Source: Chondrosia reniformis
Lineage: Eukaryota > Porifera > Demospongiae > Chondrillida > Chondrillidae
Direction: 5' to 3'
Length of the DNA: 64,000 nucleotides
NCBI GenBank assembly: GCA_947172415.1
Contig: OX359190.1
Span: 6,138,001 to 6,202,000, forward strand
Part shown: in pieces, positions 1 through 9,146 of the stretch
Layout: every line of letters begins with the position of its first letter
Position numbering within the stretch: position 1 is the stretch's first letter
Program-made: the position numbers and the translations under genes
Notes under the pieces: model-generated
Told to the model about the DNA's origin: nothing
Database searches by the model: none
Seen by the model: the letters and a program-made list of their open reading frames with translations, nothing else

Positions 1-438
1 TGCGTAGACCAAAAGTTACAGAAGTCTTCACTCTTTGAAGGGAACTGCCTGCCATAGGTAATTTGAAAGAAGATTAAGGGAGTCATTATACGTGAGTCTA
101 AAGTGTGTGTTATAATCTATAGTGTAGGATTCTTGTAGTGAATACTAACTATAGAAATCCTTTCAAGTTGTATGTCAGCTTAGCAGTAGCATGGAAGGTG
201 GAAGTACATACTTCACTAATTTGTTGGTAATGAGGATATGCATGAAAGACTATATAACAAAGTTGAGGCATTCCTCTTTGCTTTCTGGTTAGTGCTAAAT
301 GGACATAACGTCACCTAAAGTTAAACGAGATCAACAACGTTAAACCTGCAAGGCCTATATAAAATATTATTTTCCTTCTAGTTGTGTAGGTTTCGTATGA
401 ATATACTACAACCATTTGTTTTCATAACGCGATTTATG
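1..438. other. Left flank, no gene seen
   Basis: A+T-rich sequence without an open frame of useful length and without a repeat that I can match elsewhere in the window. It ends in the TA dinucleotide at 439-440 that abuts the Tc1/mariner element. Confidence 0.5.
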
Positions 439-440
439 TA

Positions 441-540
441 CAGTGGTGATTGAAAGTTCTTAGCCTGATAATCGCGTGTGGTTCGCGGGTACTCGCGGGT
501 ACTCGTGCGAGTACACGCACGCATTTAACACCTTTGTGGT
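441..540 (+). repeat. Left terminal inverted repeat of the Tc1/mariner element
   Basis: Begins CAGTGGTGATTGAAAGTTCT and matches the reverse complement of the right end. Inside, around 480-525, are repeated GGGTACTCG and CGAGTACACGCAC blocks that form short overlapping palindromes. These are candidate binding sites for the transposase or for the BEN-type protein. That role is inferred. Confidence 0.85.
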
Positions 541-566
541 ACTAACCATATAATGGCGTCTTACGA

Positions 567-1974
567 ATGCGGGTGCGAAACTTACGAAAGATGCCTCGGA
601 AAGCGAAAGAAATTTCTGTAGAGTGGCTAGAGTCGAAGGACGCTGGCAAGATACATCGCGCGAACGTGAAGCATATTATTTGCCAGTTCTCTGAGATAGC
701 GGTGGGGAAGGAAGTCGTTGTTCGGCTGAACACGCGCCACTACCGTGCGAAGGTGGTCGATTTTTTGGACTGGGCTCCTCCTAAGCCAAAAGGAACCTCC
801 AGGAAGAAGAAAAAAGTGGAGAAGGTGCGAGGATAGTAATCTCTCTGACTTATATTGTTGTGTGTGTATACGTAATAGCTGCTATATGACTGCAATCGTA
901 TTTAATCATCAGAAAACTAAGAAGCCACTCTGGTTAGGCGACGGTTCACCAGCGTTGGAGGAAGGCAAAGGTGAAGTTGAAGACTACATGCAAAGCGACG
1001 AGGGCTTAGAAGCAGAGAACAGCAGCAGCAGCAGTGAAGACATCCAGCCATTGCAAGATTGCACAAACAAGACAAAGCCTGGCAGTCAACCATCAAAACC
1101 TAGATGCCACTTTCAGTCTCCATCTGTGCAACTGGATTCATCTCCTGATGTCTCTCAGTCAACCTACTCCAATACATCCAAGACTGCCCTTCCTTCATCG
1201 GAAGGCCCCTCCATGCTGCAGCCAACACCATACTTCTCGAAGTCACCATACCCCTGCTTTTCGCCACAAACAGGACCACACCATCCTTCTAAACCACAAG
1301 TAACACCATATGCTCCTGTCCCAGAGGCAACACCGTACTACCCCTCTCCTGTAGCACAGCCTACCTACCCTTGCCTTCTATCACCGCCAACACCATACCA
1401 TTCCCCTATCATTCCACATCCACTGCCAGTCTATCCCCCTCCTCAGTCCCCATACCCTTGCTACATGCCTCCTTTTTATCCCACCACTCCCCCCATGCCT
1501 CATTACCCTAGCCACACATCTCACTTTCCACCCACCAGCCGGCGTCTTAACCACACTTCCCCAATATCCCATGAAAACTGCAGTCATGGTGAGGATGTAG
1601 ACCCAGACAGTGACTGGGTGGATTTCGAGGAGGTTTTTGAAGACTATGACAAGGGTCCTCCTTTGAAGTTTTCAAAAAAGGTGGTGGACACTTGTTACAG
1701 AACAGCATCCTCACGATCAAACTTGGCGGTGCAGTTAGTACGAAGAGCATACTCGCGGGCTGAAAGAGCAACATCAAACTGTGCTGGAGACCACCGATAC
1801 AATAAAAAGAAGCTATCACCCACAAGAATGAGAGCAGTGAAAGATGCTATCTATTCGATCCATCCTGTCAAACCAGGAGAGAATGAAGATGATACATGGA
1901 AGATATACAGAACTGCCATTGACAGCAGCTGTCGTCAGCTGAACAGGCCTACCATGAAGCATGCTCTCATCTGA
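567..1974 (+). CDS. BEN-like-domain accessory protein of the transposon (two exons)
   Basis: Two open frames join cleanly across a predicted 88-bp intron: exon 567-824 ends in GAGAAG before GTGCGA, and exon 913-1974 follows TCATCAG; both sides are phase 0. The product would be about 439 residues. The N-terminal 86 residues are basic and contain a Tudor/SH3-like stretch (VGKEVVVRLNTRHYRAKV) and a lysine cluster. The middle is rich in Pro/Tyr with repeated TPY and PYPC words. The last 100 residues are acidic, then basic, and end in a helix-rich block (LSPTRMRAVKDAIY, then DDTWKIYRTAIDSSCRQL) that resembles the C-terminal half of a BEN DNA-binding domain. ATG 591 is an alternative start. BEN assignment is by eye. 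It lies convergent to the transposase inside the same inverted repeats, so I infer a role in transposition, target choice or regulation. Confidence 0.7.
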
Positions 1975-2205
1975 CAAGACTGCAACTTATATGTAACTTT
2001 TAATGCTTACATATAACATGTACTGTATATAATATATATAGGCTGTATATAGGCATCATTTTCTTGTAACTATTTCTGAATACAACTATATATTAATGAT
2101 TCTGAGAGAACTGAGGTGCAGATACAATGTGTTTAATAATGGTTGAATAGGTAGTAGATGCACAAACAGAAAATGCCATGTGGCAAAGCTAAACATGTTC
2201 AAGCA

Positions 2206-3231
2206 TTACTCTCCTGTGATTCCACCTTCCTGCTGTACAACTTTGGGAAGCACAACATGTGTGTGCTCAATGTACTTGGTACACTTCGTTGGAGTCATCC
2301 TTTCCGCCCAGAAGAGTTTAATGCCATCCACCAGCTCCTGCTTTGTCAATGGTTTTACATCTCTTGCAAGGAAATACTTCAGTTCTCTCCACACCCGTTC
2401 TATTGGGTTAATGTCAGCGCTACTGGCTGGGGTTGGCCACCAGTTTATTCCTTTCTCTTCATAAAAAGCTTTAGCCACACGACTTGTGTGCTTCGGGTCG
2501 TTGTCCTGCATGAATCTGTACTGCTTTCCTTGAAAGACCTTCTCCAAAAACGGAAGTAGGAAGCCTTCCAAAATTTTCACGTGCAAAGGAGCATCCATGA
2601 TCTGGTCAAATATGCAAATGTTTGTGGCTCCTATCTTTGAGATACCTGCCCAAACATGAACTTTTAATGCGTGTTTCGCAACTGGCTTCAACACTCTTTC
2701 TTTTCCTATTTTCACCCGCATTGTCTGGCTGTGCCGCTTCAACTGCACTGATGATTCATCACTCCATATCACGTTGTCGAAGTCATCTTCTGTGTCAAGG
2801 CACATCTTGGCAAATTCCATACGCTTGAGTTTGTTCTTTTCTGAGATCATAGGGCCAAACCTTGTTCTTACAACTGCCCACTGCAATGTCTCGCGTAGGT
2901 ACCTTCGTATGGTAGGAGGGGAGACTTGAACACCAAATCGTCTCGCTAAGATTCGCTGCAGTTCGGCTGAAGTGACTTCATCATCCTTTTCCAGCTCTTC
3001 CTCCATGAATTTCGCCATTTCCGTCGAGATTTTCGAAGGTCGTCCTTTGCGATGGTTGTCTTCCAGGCAGCTAAATTCCTGCCAGCGAAATATCCACTTG
3101 CTCACCGTCGTGCGAGTGGTCACCCGTCCTTCCGAACGCAAAATCTCGACGATAGAGGTAACATTCTCTCCTTCTGTCCAAAGGCGAACAATTCTGTCTC
3201 TGAAATACCGCGGCAGGCGAGCAGTAGACAT
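2206..3231 (-). CDS. Tc1/mariner (IS630 superfamily) transposase, DD34E, intact
   Basis: A 341-residue protein, the usual size for the family. Residues 1-115 form the paired-type helix-turn-helix DNA-binding region (RDRIVRLWTEGENVTSI, then a second HTH near 85-112 with TIRRYLRE). The DDE catalytic core has D158 in IWSDESS, D243 in FMQDNDPKHTS and E278 in NPIERVW; 34 residues separate the last two, giving DD34E. A GRPSKIS linker sits at 63-69 (AT-hook-like GRP). There is no stop or frameshift. It would bind the terminal repeats, cut the element out and insert it at TA. It starts about 250 bp inside the right end. Plus-strand frames over this region are shadows. Confidence 0.95.
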   Translation of the reverse strand: MSTARLPRYFRDRIVRLWTEGENVTSIVEILRSEGRVTTRTTVSKWIFRWQEFSCLEDNHRKGRPSKISTEMAKFMEEELEKDDEVTSAELQRILARRFGVQVSPPTIRRYLRETLQWAVVRTRFGPMISEKNKLKRMEFAKMCLDTEDDFDNVIWSDESSVQLKRHSQTMRVKIGKERVLKPVAKHALKVHVWAGISKIGATNICIFDQIMDAPLHVKILEGFLLPFLEKVFQGKQYRFMQDNDPKHTSRVAKAFYEEKGINWWPTPASSADINPIERVWRELKYFLARDVKPLTKQELVDGIKLFWAERMTPTKCTKYIEHTHVVLPKVVQQEGGITGE

Positions 3232-3382
3232 CTCTTCACGAGCGCTTTCTCCGAGGTGGCAAGTTTAGGATCGAGCGTCGTCTACATTAACACCTAAGAC
3301 GCACGAAATACCGCAGCAAGCGAACGATAGGCAGCGATAGACACGTCTGTTCACAGTCCCAAGGCAAGCTTGCGCACGAATT

Positions 3383-3482
3383 TCGTCGAGATTAACACCT
3401 ATTACATTTTACTCACACGAGTACACGCGTGTACTCTAGAGTACACGCGTGTCACACGGCTTAGTACTTTTAATCACCACAG
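3383..3482 (-). repeat. Right terminal inverted repeat of the Tc1/mariner element
   Basis: Read on the minus strand it begins CTGTGGTGATTAAAAGTACT and then continues into two copies of the palindrome GTACACGCGTGTAC or a close variant (about 3418-3452). The same GTACTC/GAGTAC words are present in the left end at a similar distance from the tip. Confidence 0.85.
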
Positions 3483-3484
3483 TA

Positions 3485-4045
3485 TGGCTTCATTTTACGG
3501 ATATATACAGTACAAGTTACAATATACTAAGATAATCTAATATAAATAAATAAATATAAATAATATAAATAATTCATATGGCTCCAGGAAAGGACCTAGC
3601 AAGAGAATGGGCATAGTATCATCCAGTTTAGGGTATATAACTCATTTAAAATCAAGGGATTTTTTATTTAGGTCTATGTTTGGTAGAAAACGGAGGACAA
3701 AGTCTGCATATAAAATGGTATAGGACTATAGGAAATATATAGGAAATTTATATTGAAACCATGTGTTATAATAATAAACATTATCAATCGTCAGATCACT
3801 GTGAAACTGACATATATCATGGTACATGTGTATGACAGACGTCTGGTGAAGTTTAAGCTTAATTAAAGTTGCAAAATAATGAAGATATAATAATAAATGC
3901 AAGGTTATGATTGCGCCATCTGGTGATGTATTGTGATGTTGCTCTGATGCGTCATCAACAGAACAGCTATGACAAGTTGATGCTCTTCTACGAGAAGGAG
4001 CTACAGAATAAATGACTTGTAGCAAAGGTTAGATTAAGCGTATTT
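3485..4045. other. A+T-rich spacer, no gene seen
   Basis: Contains one copy (about 3505-3540) of a recurring ACAGTACAAGTTACAATA word followed by TAAATAAATA runs. A 99-residue minus-strand frame at 3726-4025 has no recognisable domain and low-complexity ends, so I do not call it. Confidence 0.45.
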
Positions 4046-4049
4046 GTGT

Positions 4050-4345
4050 AGGTTTCCGTTACGTTTGAGATAGAATTGTCCTTATATTGATGCAAAAGAA
4101 ATTTGTTTAGTCGACCGTACAGCTCTGTCTTCTCTTCTTACATTTTTTACTTGTCCATGTTTAGGAATTTGGAGTGTTTGTTGCGATCATTATGAGAATA
4201 AAGCCTTGTTGAGCATCAGCAACATGAATTTAATAATTTCCTACTTGATATTCCCATTCCTGTATTACTGATTAAGACCTCTGGGTTGAAACGTCCAGAA
4301 TTATTAAATTTATGTTACTGATGTTCAACAAGGCTTTATAAATAC
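4050..4345 (+). repeat. Hairpin repeat family, copy 1
   Basis: A copy of about 300 bp whose reverse-oriented sister lies at 23535-23868 and a fragment at 10131-10215. The right half is a hairpin: AAAGCCTTGTTGAGCATCAG near 4202 pairs with its complement near 4320-4340, with arms of about 40 bp. Between the arms, near 4273-4300, is a degenerate hammerhead-like core (CTGATTA ... GAAACGTC). The copies differ by scattered substitutions, so this is a dispersed family. Its class is not known to me. Confidence 0.65.
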
Positions 4346-5120
4346 AGTTCAAGTTATGAATCTATATATATATATATATATACGATTCAAAAGAGTTTGT
4401 GTGTTTGTTTTCGCGTATTCTGTCGTTTTTAGGTGACATCCTAACTATCGCGAATTATAGAGAATCGTTTGGGAAGTGCCCAGAAGTATGTAGTTTTCGA
4501 AAATTCGCCAATGCCGGGAAGAGCATCCAGTCTTGCTTTCCCCTTAAGTAATGAAATACGCCATTTTGGTACAACTCATGATCAATAGGGTAATTATAAG
4601 CTCAACCATTTTCTGTCATCATGAGCAAAATGTTTTTGGCTACTGTGTACCTAATTAACTTATTTGGAGCATGTTCAAAATCTCTAATAAGACTGTGTGT
4701 TCTATTTGAGTTCTAGAGGTACAGTCAATGGCTAAGGCTACAGTTAATAATTTGGTTTCATATACTTCTGATTAACCTTTCATCTTTAACTTACAAGTGA
4801 AGATGCTTTAGTGATTTATATATGAATACAGTAGAAGTATAAAGATAAAGTAAGATTGTGTATTTTTTATTGTACTGTATGCAGTGCAATATACAATTAC
4901 TATACAGTACAAGTTACAATATACTAAGGTAATCTAATATAATTATACAGTGCAATATACAATTATTACTTACGTATACAGCGCAAGTTACAATAAGGTA
5001 ATCAATAAGATTAAACATATACGTATATAGAAATTTAAAGGAAAATGTTACATAATACGTATATAGAAAGAAAAAGGTTTAAGAATTTGCACACTTGTAC
5101 AGTGTGTTAGAAAAAAAGGA
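4346..5120. other. A+T-rich spacer with short repeated words
   Basis: Has a TA microsatellite at about 4365-4382 and repeated copies of ACAGTACAAGTTACAATATA followed by CTAAGGTAATC near 4903-4935 and a variant near 4978-5005. No gene recognised. Confidence 0.5.
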
Positions 5121-5205
5121 GTTGCAGACAACTGATCGCACACATGTATATGCATGTTTAGCAGAATTCAGCTGTTTCGGGCTCATTAACCCTCATCAGT
5201 GCAAC
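5121..5205 (-). ncRNA. Type I hammerhead ribozyme
   Basis: Read on the minus strand all three stems can be drawn. Stem I is GUUGCA (5205-5200) with UGCAAC (5126-5121), 6 bp. The core CUGAUGA is at 5199-5193. Stem II is GGGUU-AAUG-AGCCC (5192-5179), closed by a G-C pair. GAA follows at 5178-5176. Stem III is ACAGCUGA (5175-5168) with UCAGUUGU (5135-5128), 8 bp including one G-U. The cleavage nucleotide C17 is at 5127, preceded by GU. This satisfies the conserved hammerhead core. Self-cleavage is predicted, not shown. In animals such motifs are known from retrozymes and Penelope-like elements; no second tandem copy is visible here. Confidence 0.8.
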
Positions 5206-6019
5206 ATACCAAAATCATATGTATTCAGTCTTTCAAGAATATAATTAACATGCATTTTTGCTACTGCAATGACGTCATATTTAGTTGAAGATTGCAAAAC
5301 AAAAACGGTATTAATGTACTCTTTCCTAGCTCATGCTCCATTAAACGTACAGAAACTAGGCATATTTTAAAAGTTACAATATTCATATAATATAAATAAT
5401 TTATTCATAAAAATAGTACAAATATATGAACATCCATATGGCTTGTAACTATTTTACAGTACAAGTTCCAATATACTAAGGTAATCTAATATATATATAT
5501 ATATAAATAATTACAATCAAGTACTACACAGTACAAGTTACAGTTATAAGAGATCCAAGTGACTATGTAATATTAAAGTTACAATCAAGCACTAGCTACA
5601 CAGTGCAAGTTAGAAATCCAAGTGACCCCTAGGATAATCAGTATTTTAAATAGTACGTATAGTTGCAGGCTTTGAAATCCTCAACTACTGCATAGAGAGT
5701 AGTAGTTGATACAGATCATCCAATTGCAAGCTAGAACACATAGCTTACCAATTACCTTTTCACACCTTAGTATAGACTAAAGATGATGCATCTGCATTAA
5801 ATGATGCATCTGCATTGAATTGAATTGAATTGAATTGAATTATAATGGGACCACTAGTCAATGCAGGCTACTTTACACAGTTTCCATAAAATAAAAGTTA
5901 AATTTGCATGCAGTAAAACAAGGGTCCATAGAAAAAGAAAGAACCATTCAGTAACTAAGAGATAATTTAGCTAATCTGTAAGATATGGCAGATTTACCAA
6001 AATTGGTGCGGACTTTGTT

Positions 6020-7863
6020 CTAAAATAGACAGTTATTTGCTGATGCCCTTGTGACATAATTGTGACAGTCAGCAATAGGCTTAACCAAATCACAGGGGTA
6101 TGATGTTGCACTCTTGTCCTGTATTAAATGGAGAAGAAGTCTAAGATGGAGGCTCCGGAATTCCTCCAGTGATAACCAACCAAGCTGAGCTCGTGCATCC
6201 GATGCTGAAGAAGACCTTGACTGCTTTAGAATAATTCTAGCTGCAAAGTTCTGAGCCAGTTGCAAGCGATTAACCTGAGTTTAGAATAAGTATTCCACAT
6301 GAGGGAGCAATAGTTAAAATAGGAAGCAATTTTAGTCCAAAGGAAAGTAATACGGGCTTTACGGGGAAGAAATCTAGAGATTCTGCGCAACAAACTAAGG
6401 TTACTACTTATATACTTCAAAATGTTGTCAATATGAAAATGCCATTTAAGATTATTATCCACAGTTATACCCAACAGCTTGAAGGACTGACTTGCTCAAT
6501 GGGTGAGTCATCAAAAACAATATTAAGTGAAGGTGGTGATCTCCATTCAGAGTGAATAAGCATACAATTAGATTTCAAGTCATGAACTTCAAGACAATTC
6601 CGTCTCATCCAGGATATCACTGCAGATAAAGACAAATTCATTTGGTTTTCAATTAAGGCTATATCTTTACCTGAAGTATAGAATGTTGAATCATCAGCAA
6701 ACAGGGCGACAGTAATAGATGACTGGACAACAGCAGGTAAGTCATTGATATACATAGAGAAGAGGATAGGGCCAAGAACAGAGCCTTGAGGTACACCAGA
6801 AGGAATATCACAAGGATCAGAGAGGGATCCATTGGCAAACACAACCTGACTTCGCTGGCTAAGGAAGGAGTGTAGAAGCAGACACAGGGATGTTGATAAG
6901 CAAAATTGTGTTTGTAGCTTGTGTAGGAGAAGGTTATGGTTCACCGAGTCAAAAGCTTTTGAAATGTGTAAGAACACAACACCAATGTAGTCACCCCTGT
7001 CAGGAGATTTGTACCAAGAGTCCGTAAGCCTAAGTAGCAGAGATTGCGTAGAATGACCCTGTCTAAAACCTGATTGCAATGAGTACAGTAAATTGTTGGT
7101 TTCTAGGTGATATTTGAGATGGTCAGAAAGGTACATTTCCATAATTTTACTAGCAGCAGGAAGGATTGAGATGGGTCGATAATTTGAACAGATATCAGGA
7201 GGACCAGCTTTATGCAATGGATGTACAATAGCTGACTTCCATTGTGATGGAAATTTATGCTGTGAGATAGCACTATTAATGATGGAGGTCAAAGGCAGAC
7301 AAAGGTGCTCAGGAGCAGCTCTTACGATGACGGAACTGACAGTGTCACAGCCAGTAGATGGTTATAACTTCAAGCATTGAATTAATGCAGTACACTCCTG
7401 AGAAGACACAGGGGGGACGTCAAGATCAACAACGGATGCAAGTGCAGCTGACTGATTTAGATTGGAGATAACTGATGGAGAAATCCCTAAGTTCAGACTC
7501 TTTTTACAAACTTGGATGAAATGTGAATTTAGGTCACTTGCTGATGGAGTAGTGGATGACTTAGTACTGCAAGGGTTGTCATTATTCATGAGCACCTTAA
7601 GAGCAGACCAAATGTAAGAAGAGGACACATTCTTATTTACTAAGTTTGAAAGGTAAAATGTCTTAGCTTTTCTTAGCAGACTGGTAAACAAGATCAGTCT
7701 GTGACCTCAACTTCAGAAACTTACGATACAACTTGTTTCTATATACCATTTTCCTATGAATATCTTTAGTAATCCAAGGAGTAGCGTTCTTGCGTTGTTT
7801 TTTCTTGACCAAGGGAGCACACTCGTCAACAACATCCTTTAGGAGAAGGTTGTATATGAACAA
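6020..7863 (-). pseudogene. LINE reverse transcriptase and C-terminal domain (broken)
   Basis: Frames 7663-7863, 7362-7691, 6465-7292, 6226-6474 and 6020-6265 read in order through a CR1-group reverse transcriptase. Seen are FPSQWKSAIVHPLHKAG, NYRPISILP, SGFRQGHST, GVPQGSVLGPILFS, ALFADD (catalytic motif C) and LGITVDNNLKW. Motif A reads FLHISKAFD, so the first catalytic Asp is His and the enzyme would be dead even if the frame were whole. The last 80 codons (AARIIL ... LGWLSLEEFR) are the standard C-terminal tail of these elements. Confidence 0.9.
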
Positions 7864-7961
7864 TTTATCATCTGGGTCATCAAATACTTCAAGAAGAGAC
7901 CAAGGAACAAGGTTGAGGTCCCTTTGAAACTGTGATGGACTAAAGTTTTTGTAAGAGTGAC

Positions 7962-8668
7962 TTACTGTAGAATTCTTGAGTGGAAATGGTTTGACTTCCA
8001 GTTGAACACAGCATAGCAGATTAGGTGGTCACTGAAACCAAAACCAAGAGAATCGGAACTTACAACAGAAGATTCATTGTCAACTATGCAAACATCAATT
8101 AGAGACTTAGAAGAACATGACACTCTAGTAGGCTTCGAGATGACTTGAAGAAGATTGAGGATGGACAGGGTGTTCAAGAACCCAGTGGAGATTGCAGTAG
8201 TAGAAAGCAAATTGATATTTACATCACCACAGATAATAACATGACTATAGCGAGCTGACATGATTTGCCAGTCAGAAAAAACTCATCAACAGAAGCATGT
8301 GGGGCGGATGGTGGTCGATAGCAGGCATATAAGACAGTGGATGAAGGTTTTAATCCACCAGATAAAGATAGCCATAATGACTCAACCTGAGACCTACAGA
8401 CAGAGGTGACAAGAGTTGCCTTTCTGGATGACTTAAAGTAAACTGCAACACCACCACTATGCCTATTCCTATCGTTTTGCAAGATGGAGTAATCTGGAAT
8501 GGTGACTTTATTATCACTTACAGATGCATCCAACCAAGACTCAGTGACAACAAAGACATCAGGTTTCTTCTCATCACACAGAAGCTTCACATCATCAATA
8601 GACTGCAACAAACTACGAACATTAACTTGGAAGATGCAAAACTTGTGAAGTAGGGAAAGATACATCAC
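7962..8668 (-). pseudogene. LINE apurinic-type endonuclease domain (broken)
   Basis: Two overlapping frames (8219-8668 and 7962-8261) together give the endonuclease order: NVRSL near the start, TESWLD (catalytic Glu), a RHSGGVAVYF block, CYRPPS, then GDVNINLL, SLIDV and SDHLICYA, which are the usual GDFN, ID and SDH motifs. A frameshift near 8230 separates the halves. The domain would nick target DNA for target-primed reverse transcription; this copy cannot make it in one piece. Confidence 0.85.
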
Positions 8669-8689
8669 TAACAGTAGATAATGATGAGT

Positions 8690-9146
8690 CTAAAGAAGCA
8701 GGGTTAGATGATAGAGATACATCTAAGCAGGAATTGTGATTTGGTGTAAAAAAACTGGCAAAAAAGTTTGGTAAAGCACAAGTTTAACACAGCCAGTCTT
8801 CATTACTACTTGACAACGCCAAATAAGTACTCTTAGACAGGGACTCACACATCCTATGGAACCAAAGGTTGCATCCATAACATTGCAGTCCATCCTGGTT
8901 CAATTTCACTGGATTATCACAACGAGAGTACGGGAATTTATAGTTGGGTCCAGGGTTTACCTCGACATTCCTGGATAGCAAGAGTAACATAGAAATCATG
9001 GCAAGACAACCAAGAACATAGCCAGAGACAATGAAAATTGAATTAATTAGGGAATGTAGCAAGTTATTAGAAGATTCAAATAATCGACTCGTCATGACAG
9101 CATACGAGACCTGGTTACCAAGACAAGGAAGTTTGCCTTTAGGCAT
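8690..9146 (-). pseudogene. LINE ORF1-like region: 2A-like peptide plus PHD-like finger
   Basis: A hydrophobic segment (SGYVLGCLAMISMLLLL) is followed directly by SRNVEVNPGP, which matches the 2A ribosome-skipping consensus D-V/I-E-x-N-P-G-P except that the leading Asp is Asn. After it come cysteine/histidine pairs typical of a PHD-like finger (CYGC, WFHRMC, then WLC). A TAA stop interrupts the frame just after WLC at about 8786; the same frame then continues open for about 35 codons. 2A-like motifs in this position are known from APE-type non-LTR retrotransposons of animals. Whether skipping survives the Asp-to-Asn change is open. Confidence 0.65.

Larger units (their letters stand above)
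441..3482. mobile_element. Two-gene Tc1/mariner transposon with BEN-domain partner
   Basis: A 3.04-kb element bounded by terminal inverted repeats and flanked by TA on both sides (439-440 and 3483-3484), the usual Tc1/mariner target duplication. The outer 25 bp of the two ends agree at 21 positions when one is reverse-complemented. Inside are two convergent genes: a spliced plus-strand gene ending in a BEN-like domain, and a minus-strand DD34E transposase of normal length without a stop. About 230 bp separate the two stop codons. Classical Tc1/mariner elements carry only the transposase, so the second gene is unusual. All parts appear intact, which suggests recent activity; whether it still moves cannot be seen here. 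Confidence 0.88.

Noticed and set aside
1381-1825. Minus-strand frames within the BEN-like gene
   Set aside because: Shadows of the Pro/Tyr-rich plus-strand exon.
2158-2559. Plus-strand frames over the Tc1 transposase (also 2622-2828, 2972-3297)
   Set aside because: Shadows of the intact minus-strand transposase gene.
4273-4310. Functional hammerhead at the core CTGATTA ... GAAACGTC (and the copies near 10180 and 23590)
   Set aside because: Core bases are changed in this copy and the sequences flanking the core do not pair as stem I in either type I or type III arrangement. Kept only as a hammerhead-like relic.
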